Positions 26,801 to 41,900 are shown, counted from the stretch's first letter. The stretch is DNA of 64,000 nt from Urechis unicinctus (GCA_034190875.2 CM067343.1:55217445-55281444), one strand, 5' to 3'. A program made the numbers and translations. The notes: generated by a model not told the origin, from the sequence alone.

Positions 26801-28320
26801 AATCCGAGTATGAATGCGTCACCTCTCGGTCTGTTCTATCAATCACTGACACTGATTCCATAATGCATAATGGGATCAGACTGATACACATTTATGAGAG
26901 GGGTTTTGTCTACTGATCTGTTCGTAATGAGAATGTGTTTTGTCTACCGATGCAATGCTTATTCGGCAGCAAGGCACTAAATTTCGATTGAGACGCCAAA
27001 GCATGTCTGGTCACGTAATCTAGACACGTGTCGTAGAATCTGCTCAGCGGGGATGAGCCATCAAACGGCGCCACATAATTGTATTTAACATTACATTCTT
27101 CTCACATTATGGCCGACACTAAATATCACCCCTCTCTTGTTTGTGTTCATATTCATCGCTTTACCGCAGATGCAAACACGTGAGCATATATCTGAATATC
27201 TTTTCGAAACGTTGCTGGACATTATACTTTGATCCACATAATAGTCAAAATAGCTACACGAATTTGAATAAATTGCAAGCATCATCTATGTGGTGAGATA
27301 CCCGTTAGTCGGGTGGCCAACTAAACACTTCGAATGTGGTTCGTCTCGACTTTTGTAACTTTAATCTTCACAGACATTTGAATATACTCCCTCGACAATG
27401 GGGATATAGAGTTCACATATGCGCAGACATTTACGTACCTCTGGATACATCAAAATATTGTGTAAGAACATGTTGTAGATAATATAAAATACAAAATGCA
27501 AATTGAGCGTTGGTGTCGCGAGGTAATGCGACAATGCACCAACTGGTCAATGCGTCCGCGGGGACGATACGCCCTCGTGTTACAGAAAGGAAGTGAATGA
27601 TTATGCAACATATTGTATTTATTAAGGAACAGTATTAATGAATTAATATTTGCCGGTATGAAATAAATTCTAAGCATAATGACTACCGCCAAGAGCAATA
27701 GTGTATAGCATATCGCCCCCGGATAGAGTGCTGCAGAGGCGGCAGGTCTCGGCCAGGCGAGTCGCTTCGGGATTACAATACATGACTTAATTTATAAAGA
27801 AAGGCGCATTCTTAAACAGGCATGTTGAGAGAACTTGCCAAGAAACCCATATGAATGGATGAAACGTTTTTGTCCCTTATATAAGTGTAAGTAATAGTTA
27901 CTCATTGTGTTTGCGCGACTTCATTTTTCTACAGTCTGATGGTTAGCGCTATTTAGAAATTAGTACTACCTGCCCAATAACTCCGTCCTAAATGGTAAAA
28001 CTAATTGAATGCATCATATTACCGCATGTTCGTTACCATGATAATTATTTATTCATATACATCAGTGGTCTTAACTACTGACTGTGTTCATAAATCGAAT
28101 GTCATATACCAAGATTCAGAGCAGAATACCGGTTGCAAAAATGTTTCGGCATGATAAAAACACAGCAGATATGTTCATTGATTAATGGCAATGGCGCCCC
28201 GTGCCTCTATACGGTCGTTTTACGGTTTGTAAAGCTTACTCAACTGACTGCTCCCGCTTGTGGTCTTATTCCAATTTAGTACCCCTGATGTATTTGTGCT
28301 TTGCATAATTGGTGAAAATT
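23889..28320 (+). repeat. Segmental duplication block B, copy 2
   Basis: A second B copy within unit 1, about 7.9 kb right of B1 and in direct orientation. It runs into block C1, as B3 runs into C2, so B2 is the positional equivalent of B3 and B1 is the extra copy. It carries a private insertion at about 27300-27790. Against unit 2 it has lost about 360 bp at the B-C junction (54830-55190 has no match). No gene is supported. Confidence 0.9.
27300..27790. repeat. Insertion private to block B2
   Basis: B1 reads continuously through TGTGGTGAGAAAGGCGCA (about 19570). In B2 the same flanks (TGTGGTGAGA at about 27289 and GAAAGGCGCATTC at about 27799) are split by roughly 490 bp. The insert has no coding motif that I recognise. 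A GGTTCG-containing segment near its left end recalls a tRNA-type B box, but without a good A box this is weak, so a SINE identity is only a possibility. Confidence 0.5.
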
Positions 28321-28374
28321 AAGGAGGCCCTTTACGGCCCAACAGATCAATTAGTATCGTTTATCTTGATGCGA

Positions 28375-31300
28375 TGAGATTGGATGGGTTTTCATGGGTT
28401 TCTCGTTACTCCTTAAACAATCAATAAACTGCCGTTTTATAAACCAAAACCAAGGACATTTCCTAATTACCCATCTAGGGCATGATACACGTAAATTGTC
28501 GATCATCAGCATGCTAGGATCAATAAAAGGCTATTATAACTGAAAGAGTATGTGTCTTTTTTAGATTATTTAGACCACGCTCAAATCTGCTGCCTGGAAT
28601 GGATCTTGTTCCAGTCAATCATAATCTTCATACCATCCAAGGTTCAGATTGATCTATTGATCTGAATGGTAAGAAAATGTCGGAAGATAAATTGACACCC
28701 AGACTCGTTGTGGCATAACTATCGCCAAGACACAAAGAAGCAGGTGTCATGGGGTGTAGTACCAATACAACGTGCATTGTGTAGTCCTGCATAAAGTGCA
28801 TGAATCATCCACCAACACAGCGGCCCATGGGAGTGGGTAGAGTAGAATCAGCTTTATATATGAGGGGTGTGACCAATGGTAAAAGTTGCCGAAGCACAAG
28901 GATCAATAGCAAACGAAACGGGAGCAAAATGTCTTGGTCTTGATTGAACCGAGAAAAGTGTAGAGTGGCTTCTCGCCTTACTGTCCATTAAAACGTTATA
29001 GCAATGTCATGCCTTACATTTGTTCATCTGATGTGCATTTTCAGAGCAGTAAATGTATGAAATCTCTATAAATTTTCTCCCAGAACACAACTTTATGCAA
29101 TATAAACATGAAAACAATCCTTAAATTGTCTATGACGTACGATATATGGAGCATTTTATACAGAAAAAAACATGAGTTGCATAGAATCCTATTTTCAAAC
29201 AAGTATGCTGAAAACATAGCAGGAACATTGTATTAAAAACCAATATTGCCAATATTGCTTGAATACAAACCGAGAACAGTGTTTTACTTGCTCCGATCAA
29301 ACAACAGCTACACTCCAAATCAAATGTTCACCAACTTGCATATTGTAGGACGTGACACTACTTTCGGGGCTTCAATTCTTTCATTGGATTATTTCAGTAT
29401 TCATAAATACAGATATCGTAGAATGCTTTATTTAACTCATTAAGGATGACGTAGCAGAATTCGAGTAGTGCGCTTGCATCAGATAACTTGCTGTTACGAT
29501 AGGATTTCAAAGAAACATGACGTATCTTATGATATGTAATAATAAACAATGCATCAATCCATGACACTGCAGTTATTCATTGTTGTAGTTATTGCACCAT
29601 TTATACTTCAGTGATGAATCTCGCACTGACACTAGTCTGTTATATGGAGCGAGTTGTATAAGAGCATTGCATGACTGCAATCATGAGGCATCAGGGTCTG
29701 TACCTTTTCTGAAATAGTATCATCATCATTTAGGTTTTGCGATGAATAACCTGAGAGATGTGTTACTCAGAAGTATGTGTATATATCCTACCAAAATTAT
29801 AAAAGATTGATATCGGTCATGAACTTAATATTGCACTCTGTAGTGTTGCGTTGTTGCGCTGTTGTTATTCACAAGACATGATGGGACTGATATTTCAACA
29901 CCGAAATAACCAACAGGCGCAATTCAAGGTAATAAAGAAATCGGAATATGCAGTTTGACCGACCTGGGCGTGTTTTGTCAGCTGATATCATAGCCCCGGC
30001 TTCTGTCCCTCCATGGCTTTCACCCACTCAGTGGAGTCTTCAGAAAAACCTGATCAGTTAACTGTCTTTACACCATGGGTCGAATTAGGGTTGCATTTGA
30101 CCTGAAATCAATATAAAGTGTTTAGTGTCTTTAAAGTGTGGTAGTATTCTGAATGATTTACATAAATTTAATTACTTTTCTGTGTGGCCTTCGAAGAACA
30201 CAAACCTTTGCCGTGAAAATGCTAACATATTGCTACTTACGGTGCAACAATCTAAACAAACACATCTATGTCAGGCAATGTCTTATTTTTCGTTGTGGTT
30301 GATAGTATTGCCACGATATTTCTCTATAGACAGATTTCTTTGGACATTGTTCGTGGCTAAGTAGCAAATTACACTGACTGTGATGACTGCGCCTTCATAT
30401 GGTATCGTCGTTACTCATCACCAACATCCTATCTATGTTCTGTGCACCAGGTGTATTTTTTACATTATGGTGGTAGACCTTATTTGGTTGATGGTTTATT
30501 TAAAAAAAACAAGTATCTCAACATTTGTTTGGTACCTACTGTGACAATATTCCAAAAGAATTAATCAATATTTGTCAACCAATGAGCAACCGCTGGCAAG
30601 CGATGTGGAAATCATAGCATCTCGTCTGTGTGTTCGTTTTGTAGCTTAGTGTTGCAGATAGAAAAAGACCATATATTCCGCGGGCTCATTCTGTAGGGCT
30701 TTGTAAATATATAGAGATAAATCATGCGCTATGTATTTTGAAAGAACTGCAAATTATATTCGAGGTTCCGAAATTTAACTTCGCACATTTACTTTGGATT
30801 TACATGAAAAGAATAATTGTAATTTGTCTTTTTGAGCAACATTTTAGGCGGGGGTACTTTGATTAAATTGCCTCAATGAATAATGAGTTTGAATGATGGG
30901 TAAAAAATGTATGCCTTGCGCTGTTATTCAGATAGAGTCGTAATATGTAGCTCATTAGGGCTACAGTAACTCAATTGTCATTGCATTTGCCAAGTTGCAA
31001 TCATTAAACTCCTGATTACCCTGATATGTCATTAATGTAATAGATGACAAACATATGCCTGGATCTTTGTATGACAGACACGAAGAAAACCACATTACAT
31101 TGATGTTGAATCGCCAGCGTGTGCTTATTTGTTCGATGGATTGTTTCTATGAATATAATGGCGGACCTCTTCAGAACTTTATACAATGACCCGGCTGTTG
31201 TCTCTGACGATAGGTAGCTATTGTCGGTTAATATTGACTCTCTGAAATGCTTAAGACAATTGTATAGCATCACAATATTTTGGATATTAATATATTCTGG

Positions 31301-33345
31301 TTTGTTAAACACTTAAGTGCGTCTCCGTTTGAAAACTTTCCATGTAATTTACAGAGAGGTGTGGAAAATGTAAATCGCGTTGGTAAAGAAAAAATGATGC
31401 GCATTTACCACAAGAAAGCTTCGGGTACAAAACACAATACACTCGGGTTATCCCGTTTATCGGATGTCTGTTCTATGAATAAACTGCTTGGGACAAGCTC
31501 CTGAAGTGGCAGACGACTGCAGCTGTATATTTCCCGATAGCTAATGACCTGACATAGGCAATACCTTTCCGTCACTTCTAAATCCTAAACGCTTGATATG
31601 TTTATTATTGCACATTGCTGGACGAGCAATAAGTGACTGCATTACAGTTATTTCCATAGCTCACCAGACTTCACCTCGCCAAAAGAGACAGCAAACACTC
31701 GCGATGTCGATGACCCGTGCCAATCATAACACATGTTACGAAAAATAAACCAACGCAATAATCTCAAGAAAATCGATCAGGAACACCTATTTTATAACTG
31801 ACTCAATGGAACTATCCGGGGAGATTGTGCTCAGTGTATAGGTCTGCAGGATAGGTATTATGCCGCTTAACCAGTACCGCTGCATAGGCTCACCCCGCCC
31901 TGACTTCCTCCGTACAAAGTTTGCAAGAGCATTATTTTCGGAACACATATTAACAATGAAAGGATAGGAAGACATGGTCAACCAGTCTAAAGACCAACGT
32001 TGGATTATAGTACAGATCATATTCGATTTACTGATAGGCAGAGGGAATTGGAAGAAAGCATGATACACATATAACGTTCTATGATACGGTTAAGACGACG
32101 CAACCAAACGCAGATATGTGTGTAAAAGAAATTTGGTTGTAGTTAATTATTAAGGAGGTTAAGGATTGAATTTCTTCCACTGATTACAGTTCGTTGTTTG
32201 TGTGTTCTCATTAAATAACCTGCCAGTGACCATAAATAAGTAGGAGAGCTATTACCCAATTCTTATAAGCGTTATTTGTTTGACCTAAACGCCTTGTAAC
32301 ACAAAACTCATTGACTCGAATCGCGACCGTAATTCACAAGACATTCCACTATTATCACGAAGTGCAGTAATGTCATAATAACGTAGATTTCAGTTCAGTT
32401 AGTGCATATCATTGACTCTATCCAACCATACAATACATGTGATCAGCAGAAATGTTCATCAACAGTTATATTTATTAGTCAGCAAAGTAAGGAATTTTTT
32501 CAACAAGCAAACGCATACAACCTTTAAAATGCATTCAGTCATGTATATTGATTGGCGCCTTCACGCCTATTTTAGTTTGTCTTAGAAGATACAGGCAAGC
32601 AAATGGGTTCTACATTTGATAATGATGTAGTCTCTTCATTTCTCTTAAAATGGCCAACGCCTATGGTAAGAATAAAGCTGCAAAAAGTTGCCAATAATGT
32701 TTTGGTTTAAAGATAATTTCTCTTGTTAAAAGCTCAAATTTGTCAATATTGCGTTGACACGTCGTATGGCGGTCATATCTTCATGGAGCAATGCCATGTC
32801 ATACGCAATTATGGCCAGCATCGTAATGATTGCCAGTAAGGCAAGGGCTTCACAATGTGTGTCACAGTAGTTTGACATTCACTTTAAGCTATTATCCACA
32901 GCAGTCGTCATAACGCGCATCAGCGGAAAACTGTCAGAGGCAGACTAGGCGGATGTACCAATTGAACCAAAAATTACTCTTGCATAGCCAATCAACACTG
33001 AACTGTTGTTTGAAGTCAATTAATGACAATGTACAATATAAAAAAACCAAGATGTGAGTCACAGCATATACATATGTATATGTATAAATTTAAATTGTGT
33101 TGCATGATATATGTGAATGTAGTGAAATGCTATAACGAAAAACGGTAAGGAATGTTTTGTCCATAAACGAATACTTACGACAAAAGCCTGATGGAACGCT
33201 GCATCCTTACCAGTAGTGATAGATGGCTTACACAAGTGAACTTCTGCCCTCTTTTGTCATTTATGTGCTCTGACCTTGCCCTCCAAGGCTTAGATTTGAT
33301 GGCCTATTACATGCACTAGGACAATTCTGCAATACTTTTCAGTAC
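28375..33345 (+). repeat. Segmental duplication block C, copy 1
   Basis: Homologous in direct orientation to 55195-59437. Landmarks include GGATGGGTTTTCATGGGTTTCTC at the left end, the segment TTCCGCGG(G/A)CTCATTCTGTAGG, the segment AATATTTTGG(A/T) near 31270, and TGTGAATGTAGTGAAATGCTATAACGAAAAA near the right end. The middle (about 29140-30550) does not match the corresponding part of C2 (55960-56520). No gene could be supported. Small open frames are not conserved between the copies. Confidence 0.88.
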
Positions 33346-33369
33346 TAATATATATATATATATATATAT

Positions 33370-33414
<45 letters not shown>

Positions 33415-33782
33415 TATATATAGATAGATATATATCTATATAGGAGATAGATCTATATCTATAGAGAGAGAGATATCTATATATATATATATATATATAT
33501 ATAATAGTATATCTATCTATATCTCTAGTATCTCTCTCTCTCTATATATCTATCTATCTATATATTCCTATGTATCTCTCCTCTATCTCTCTATCCTACT
33601 CTCTCTCTCTATCTATCTCTATCTATTCGTATATATATATATTAGTATATATACATATTAGTATATATGTACATCTCTATACATATATATATCTCTATAT
33701 GTATGTATGTATATATATATATATATATCTTATACATATATATGTATATATATACATTTAGTGTATGCTTTTCAGTACTAAT

Positions 33783-33813
<31 letters not shown>

Positions 33814-33885
33814 CTTATATATATACTTATATATATATATATATACATATATATACATATATTTGTATAGTTATATTTGGATATA
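33345..33885. repeat. TA/GA/TC compound microsatellite
   Basis: TA repeats with GATA, GAGA and CTCT sub-tracts, partly self-complementary at 33420-33600. The border motif CTTTTCAGTACTAATA at 33335-33350 recurs at 33768-33783 inside the array, so the array and its flank were partly duplicated. The corresponding place after C2 (about 59437) has no such array. Confidence 0.93.
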
Positions 33886-33889
33886 TGTA

Positions 33890-36401
33890 TATAAATTGTT
33901 GAACGCTACGGGTGGTGTAATGGTACTGAATAGTTGACAACATTCATATACTATTGGATCGTTTTCATGCCTAGGGGAAACATATTCCATGTAGATGGCT
34001 GGAAGCACTACACCGCATATATCTTATAGGCTCTTAGGTTCTATATGCCATGCATTACAAAGCCCTATTTAAGGACAACCAGTAAGCAGCGCCCTATCCG
34101 GCTTGCATGTTACCTTTAATAGGAATGAATATTGAAGATGCATTTAGACACACAGTCTCTGACACAACACTAATATAGCCTAAATCATTAGCAGCATTAG
34201 CAGCAATCCGTCATAGTCACCGTTGCCGACGTCAATACCGCTGCTGCATGGCTACGTTTATCATACACCTTTGAACATATGGTTATATCGATCAATTCCA
34301 AATGTAAAGTGTGTGCATTATTTACCTGGCGTTTCCTCTCTCGGCTTTTGTGATATGTGGCTAACTTGCAAACACGGTTGTGTTCGACATGGCTGTGCAT
34401 GGTAGAATAACAGATGAAGGAAACGAGATCCAAGACGGAAACTTATCTACTCTTACTCTAACTAGTCTTCCTTCTGATCAAAGCGCCTTCCTCAATGCAA
34501 CAAATATCTGTTGCAGTTCGAACTGCTTTGATGCCCGTCGTATTGGTTAAGTGCCGGGATGCAAGTAAATGGTAAAACAAGTACTAATATTTGCTCAAAC
34601 TATTACCTTACTAAGAATATTGTGACATATATTGATTGTGTGGACCATATCGTGTTCATTGATTGATTTTAATAACATTGATAGAATAACATATATGTTG
34701 CAGACACATTTGTGCTCGGCAGTAGTTATGACGACACGCACAATGGTAAAACAGTCTTAACTAAATTCTGTTCGCTGGATTCTTTCTTCCCGTGATCTAC
34801 TTGAGAGAACATCGAGTACTGCACTACACACAGCAAGGATACAGTGGCGTTAGTGCTCCAAGTATTGGAAAGTGTTTTCATCCCTTTTTTTCACGGTAGG
34901 ATTCGAATGTGTATAGCGTCATTTGCCGGTTCATTGTGTAGAGAACAGTGAAGTGTACGGAAGTCACGGCTGTTTTACTTTTCTCATGTAGCTTCACGAT
35001 AACATACATGCATAGTACTTTCGGTAAAACATTAGACACACACCGTGCATTAGTGGTATGGGGCATCAAAACGTACATTTGCTTAAATGCATAACATCCT
35101 CATTATAGCCAACTAGACATATTTCATTATATCATGTACTAACATTGTAGGAATCAAACTATTTCCATTTGTATAACAATACGCAAACGATACGCCGCTT
35201 ATTTCCATTAGGGTCATTTACGATTCTGACATTTACCTATTATCTGTGTTTCTTCTATTGTGTGCAATGATGGATTACATATTAACAGCTGTCGTCCGTG
35301 TACAACAATCCGCAACTTAATCTTATGTTTTTGGTGAGAGATATTCCATTCCTAACAAATAGCTTAAACAATCACATGTATTCGACAATAATTGAAAAGT
35401 GTGCAGAAATAAAGCAAATCTAATTAAAGATGCGCAACATTTAGAACATGCACACATACACACACACAATGACGTGGGCTAGCAAATAGATTATCCCCCA
35501 AAATGAAGTTCGTTATGCAGTTATGTTGACAGTATTTATTGCTGTGGTGTTTTTGGAAAACGGTTGATACAGAAAGCGATTTCTTGCGACAGGCTGTATA
35601 AAATGACCTCTATAAACGTCGTTTATTTCATAATACCACCTTCTATTGATAACGAAAGAGGTCATCAGATGAGAGATGCGCTGAATTAGATTTGTCAAGC
35701 TATTTACGCATACGTGGTTGGTGATCGATTTCGGTGGGCTGTTTTGCTTATAAGATGATACATGAAATATGGATGTTTGTTTTCTATTATTATCATGAAT
35801 ATCATAGTCAAGCAGAATGATACCGAGTCTGTTTTATAGGACTAGTCGGCACAAACAAAGAATGAGTTTTGAAACCGGAAACTGGAATTCGTTCTACACG
35901 TCTCGAACGTGGCGATAGGCAACTTGCCATTTACTCGGACAGAACGGCTTGTGATGGCGTGAAGGTGTACGGAACGCTAAGACGAAAGATAAGTACAAAT
36001 TCATGTTGGTATATGAATATATGTCTCATTCCGCTACTGCACCCTGATAAATAGATTTGGCGAGTTCATATTTTGCAGCAAATTATCATCATGGAAAATA
36101 TTCCCACAACTATCCCACAAACCCTTGGCTGCTGCTCGAATATACCACATTAATTGTGAATCTAGTTAAAATATCTTAAGTACTGACAAGGGGCGAAAGT
36201 CATATAAAATTAAAGTATTGACGAGAAGAGATGCAATAGTTGTTGCACTGGGCAATCTAAGAAGAGCCTTGTTGCCGACTATCGCTGATTTCCAATCGTT
36301 GGCACTGTAAACAACCAACGCCATGATGTGTCAAAAAGGAAGCAATTTTATTTTAAGGGCAAGGTTATTCCATCCGGTGGATGCATAAACAACAACGTAA
36401 C
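33890..36401. other. Anonymous sequence; right end probably includes a gypsy LTR
   Basis: No exon, known repeat or homologous copy was found for about 33890-36100. The rightmost part, ending at 36402, is probably the 3' LTR of the minus-strand gypsy element to the right. On the minus strand it begins TGTTACGTTG immediately after a purine tract. I could not define its other end. Confidence 0.4.
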
Positions 36402-38395
36402 ATCTCCCTTTTTCTTAAAAGGAAATCTCTAAATCCAAAATTACCTCAACCTTGACTTAACTGAAAAGTCTTATGCATTTAAAACTTAAATTCCTTGATG
36501 TACAATCAACTGAATCACTTTGCAATCTTTGACAGGGTATTTATCGACATCTCATCTGAATCGCTGAGGTTTGATCACCTCTCTACCACTCCGAGTAAAC
36601 ACCTTTGAACCATCAGACTGGCTTTGTTCAGCATTACAATGTTTTTCAGTTGCTGGCACAGTTTGATTTTCACTCTTCGTAACCAGATCAGCTGTTTCGG
36701 GTCAAACACCTTTTTCAGGCACGCTCGCACTCATTACCCTTTGATCAATAGTTGTATGCAGATCTTGTCGATTTCTATGGTACTCATGGCCATTCCTAGC
36801 CACAACATATGACCTAGGGTCAAGCCCTACTTTGGTCACCTTTGCTAGTAACCAGTCTTCTGAGGTGTTATTCCTCACTTTCTCTCCTAGACTCAGTTGT
36901 TCTCGTTCTTTGGACAAGGCCATTTTGTCATACTGAGCCTTATACTATGCTGCCTTATCTTCCAGACCAGTAGTTAGCTTGACCATAATGAGTTTTGGTC
37001 GAAGCTGTTTCGACGTAGTCGGTTCTGCTGAACGCAACCTACGACTTGCGCAGGTGTCTTATCAATGTATCACTTGTTCAGCAGTTTTTCACAATGTTGA
37101 CCTGGCTTTCCGTGAATCCATTACTTTGCGGGTAAAAGGGCGATTAAGTCACATGCGCAAACCCGTATTTCTTGTCTAAATCAGCGAATTCTTTACAAGA
37201 ATACTGTGGACCATTGTTGGATACTACTTGCTCTGGTATGCCATATGTAGCACACAGTTCGGTGATTTCACCTGTCATCCAAAAGAATATATCTTTAGCT
37301 ATTTTCTTACACTTTTCAATACCTAGGTGGCTTCTGTGGATTTGCTGCAACATTGCAGCTCTCATCGACACAGGAACAATTACTCTCTCACCTCTAAGCA
37401 CAAAACCTTCCGACACATAGAGTTCATCTCTGACACACCAGTAAGGTCTACATGCTGTTGGAATGAGATGTTTTACAGTTTGCTACCCCTGGTTGACAAA
37501 CTAAATCACCATTTGTAATGACATATCTCGATCTGTTTATGCTTTCAACTCAGCTAACCTGACATCACTGATTGGAAGATGCAAAACCGTATGCATCTCA
37601 TATTCATCTAGATCACTTAGCTCATCAGGAGACGTCACTGGTGCAAGACTTTAAGTGTCTGCGATGACGAACGTTTTGCCTTTCCGCCAGACTACCTTCA
37701 ATATGTACTTTTGCAGCATTAATATCATCCGCTGTATGCGAGACGAAGCTGCACTCAGGGGTTTACGGAACAAAGCTTATAGCGGCTTACAGTCGATCTC
37801 AACTGTCACATCTTGTCTTACATAAATGTAATCGTGAAATGTTGTACAACCTCACATGATAGTCAACATCTCTAATTCAATTTGACCATAGTTCTTTTCA
37901 CACGATGTCAACCCACGCGAGACATTAGCCACCGGTTTTTCATTCTGTAACAGACACGCACCTAACCCATACGCCGATGCATCCACTGACACCGTAACTC
38001 AAGTTATAATAGCTGAGTACAGGGGTTTTCACTACATCTTTCTTCAACTACTCAAAGGCATCTTGCTTGGGCTTATCCCAATGCCATGCTGTTGTGGCAC
38101 ACTGAAGGGTCCGCAACAGTGCGGCTTTCTCAGACAACTTTGGAATAAATTTTCCATCATTCGTCACCATTCCAAGCCACCATCATCATCATTCTCAGGT
38201 TCCTAAAACTCGTGATCGCTCTTATCCTCTCAGGATCAATACACACCCTATCCTCGAACAAAATGTGACCCATAACTGAATTAAAGTTCACCCACTCAGT
38301 TGGTTCGGTGACAGGCTCAATAATTGCTTGATCCACTGGATTGTCTAGGGAGCTCTTCAGGGGTTACCAAGGACGATTTTACATGATTTTCACTT
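36402..38395 (-). mobile_element. Internally deleted Ty3/gypsy element, minus strand
   Basis: Reading 5' to 3' on the minus strand: EPVTEPTEWVN (about 38310, RT start), then GHILFEDRVCIDPERIRAI (about 38255, RT end, with the catalytic core deleted between), FIPKLSEKAALLRTLQ, then the RNase H start [20 protein letters not shown] (about 37990). Next comes the integrase zinc region HRSHLGIEKCKKIAKDIFFW (about 37340), fused by deletion to YGIPEQVVSNNGPQYS (about 37220), in which the catalytic Asp of SDNGPQ is Asn. The integrase C-terminus is LSLGEKVRNNTSEDWLLAKV, with YHRNRQDL, at 36923-36702. A purine tract at 36418-36403 followed by TGTTACG marks the 3' LTR start. Many stops make it dead. It is absent from unit 2. 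Confidence 0.88.
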
Positions 38396-38531
38396 CTGAC
38401 ACGATAAGTGTTTCCTTCATTTTGATATTTCCGTGCATATCAATATAACATTATATATACATTAAAGTATATTGTATAGCCATCTATTCCATTTGAACAC
38501 AAGACGCATATATATAATAAGTAGGGATTCG

Positions 38532-38905
<374 letters not shown>

Positions 38906-38929
38906 GATATCAGTTATCTGTTTAGTCAC

Positions 38930-41900
38930 GAGTAGGCTACGTATAAGTTCATGAGTTCTACGACGGTTAGCCGAAGAACTGATTTCGACTGACTGGCAAT
39001 AAATAGTTTAATCTGTCATATATGTAGATATCGTCATTACCGCATTGCAATCCCTTGGTCAGTCAACTTTTATCTACTGAATATTCCGTCTTGCGAGTAA
39101 GGCATTTTTGGTCGCTTTACAGTCACGTATGAATGATGCAATCCGAGTTGCCAAACTGATGTTTTGACAAATATTTAACGGCGGGTGTCACACAACACAA
39201 CGCGATGTATCCATTCCCTGTTCCTAAAGCTTTACATTGGGAGCGTTTTGCTCATGAAGCAGTATGGATTAGTCAGAAGCTAGTTGACTATGAAATCATA
39301 GCACGATCAATGTCATCATTAGATGATTGCAGCATAGAGACATCTTTACCGTGGAATCTGGAAGATTTCAATAAGATATATTCTGTGCTCACGGAATCAT
39401 ATTGCGGCAAAGGTACTTAGTAAAACCATCATATCATTTGAAGATATAACTGGTAGAATGTTTATCGAACTAGACAATGCAAATAATGCTGCACTGTCAT
39501 AAACTCGAAAATACTCTATTTGAAGCATACATATACACCATCTGTTATGCGAGTATGGAACAATACCGTACTCTTGTAGCGATAATTGTATACTGATTAA
39601 AAGTAACTGCATAAGAACATATATCCTAATGGGTCGTCATTATAATATGTTCTTACTAGGTAAAGATAATGCCGTTTTCAACCAGCTTTGACCCAAAACG
39701 TCTGATTTATTATGTATATAACATGCAATGAACCAATTCTGTTGCTAGGATATAAAAGATCAGTTACAGGTTATACCAAAGATAAGCAAATCCACTAAAT
39801 TTCAGAAGTGTCAATATTATAGTGTTTATAGCACGTGTTATATAATGTTCCTATTAAGACACCAATAATTGTAAACGTTAAACTTTACGGAGAAAGATGT
39901 GCATACAAGACATTTGAATTGAATATCGTTTATAATTCCCAATATAATCATCTAGCCAACATCAGACACTATACGTCAAGCAAGTTAATTGATAATTGTA
40001 TGGCATAAGCATCGGAACAGTTTCACAGTTACACATAGATGGTTCCATAGCGCAAAATATAGTTGTCGATGTCGGATGCTCTATGTCTGTTTATTTCATC
40101 AATTTATAGCTTGGTCAATTACGACAATTCCAGAAATATTATTCCTGAAGGTATATTCTAGTATTTATGTGAGAATGATGTGGTCTGAAGCAAACTTGGC
40201 ATAACCAGACGTGTATGAAGGCATAGTCATAAGTATCACAGCAACGAAATCGTATTGAAATACTCATATGCTTAACTGCAAAATGTCAGCACTACCATAC
40301 ATATTGATCATAATTCCAACGGTAAGCACGCCATTTATAATTCCCTAGGCGATTTTATGTCCGGCGATCCCCTACAGTATATCAGACCGCTTAAAGCAGT
40401 GGCAAAACTGCATGATAATACATAATATCTTTTTTACACTGCTGTAAAGTTGTCCGGGTAGATGAAAAATGCTGGAGTTGATGCCTGGAAGCAATAGACA
40501 CACTGCAGTAACTGCGGAAAATGATTATCGTTCTGGATATTGATCGGTGGGACGGGTTATTTAAGTGGACTTAAAAGCCCAACGGTACAGTAAGTGTTGC
40601 TCTTCCTCTGGTGAATGATGACCCGAGTTAGTAAATAACGGCCTAATGGCAGCTTGGATGCTGTACCCCATGTCGGTTCTACTGGTTGAATCAAACCAAT
40701 GGCCTGCTCATAGCAGATAACGCGTGGCTATAACATTACAAACCTGAATTGATTCAACAGCAGTCAGTTACAAATTTCAATGAATGTCTATTCACGCAAC
40801 ATCAAGGTAAACGTGCTGATGTTATCAGAGTGATTTATATCTGACTGAGCTGTTCATGTTTTGGCTTATCTAGCGTGCATCTGGTTAGAAAACCCATGTG
40901 GTTTGGTACGTTCTAATGCACAGATGACGATTACCTCAATATAAAATTCCCCCCCCCATCCCATATAGATCGTCACTTTTGTGACATCTACAATTATTGT
41001 CGGTCAAAAGAGTTCTCTAAATAATCCAGTAAAGCGCTAAAATGTAGAACAATTCTTCGTATATGCATGATGTTAACTGTTTGCTATGGCTCCCTGTCGA
41101 CAAAGAACTGACATGCATACTGATGTACAAGTAAGCGAGGTTTACTAACGATGAAATATAACCACTTATGATTGAAAGCGAATTATATCTGACTGGGCAG
41201 CTCAAGATATTTGCTTGGGGCGTATTTCATTCTAACAATACGGAAGACAAACGACTGCCAACTTCTTTGGAGCATGTTCAGGGATTAGTTGCCCGGAGCG
41301 ATCAGTTTAAGGCCGAAGTGCATTGGCTTAATTTGTCCTAAAGTATTGAGTAAGCGGTCAGAAGAACTATACAGAGCTACTTACGCTTCATTTGTATGAG
41401 ACTCAAATGTCTTACAAAGCAGCATTGAACCAGAGTTTATTGACAGCAGGGCTAGTGAGCACATCATAGTGTAACTTGAGGGAAGTACACTGAGTAAGGT
41501 ACAGCCGCCAAAATCTTATATTTACTCACATACCACTGAGCTACATGTAGGAATATGTCAATTTGGTTGACATGGAGAGGCTAAACAATTTCCTTATTGA
41601 ATAACTGCCCAACGAATTTGGTCAGCTTTCTCGTAACGAATCATTGGCGCGGTGAAGAACAGGATGCTTGCCGTTGATCTGTTGAACATTGACAATAGTA
41701 GAAAGGGCACACATTTTTCACAGACATGTTTATGATCCAAACACATTCAAGATCCGAAGCATTCAACAAATCCATGAGTGAGACAGCGCATTGGAAACTG
41801 GATTGTGTTGTATTTGACACCAGCGATGCGATAAATTATGTTGTTTTATTTAATGAGTAGGTAATCATGGCTATTATTATTGATGTACAGACGGGATATA

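Noticed and set aside
27300-27370. Possible tRNA-derived SINE promoter with a GGTTCG-type B box
   Set aside because: No acceptable A box at the right distance and no cloverleaf. One short match is not enough.
39205-39420. 71-codon frame in block D1 ending at a GT that could be a splice donor, as a possible exon
   Set aside because: The paralogous segment in D2 (about 60200-60360) has in-frame stops, there is no recognisable domain, and the acceptor side is unconvincing.
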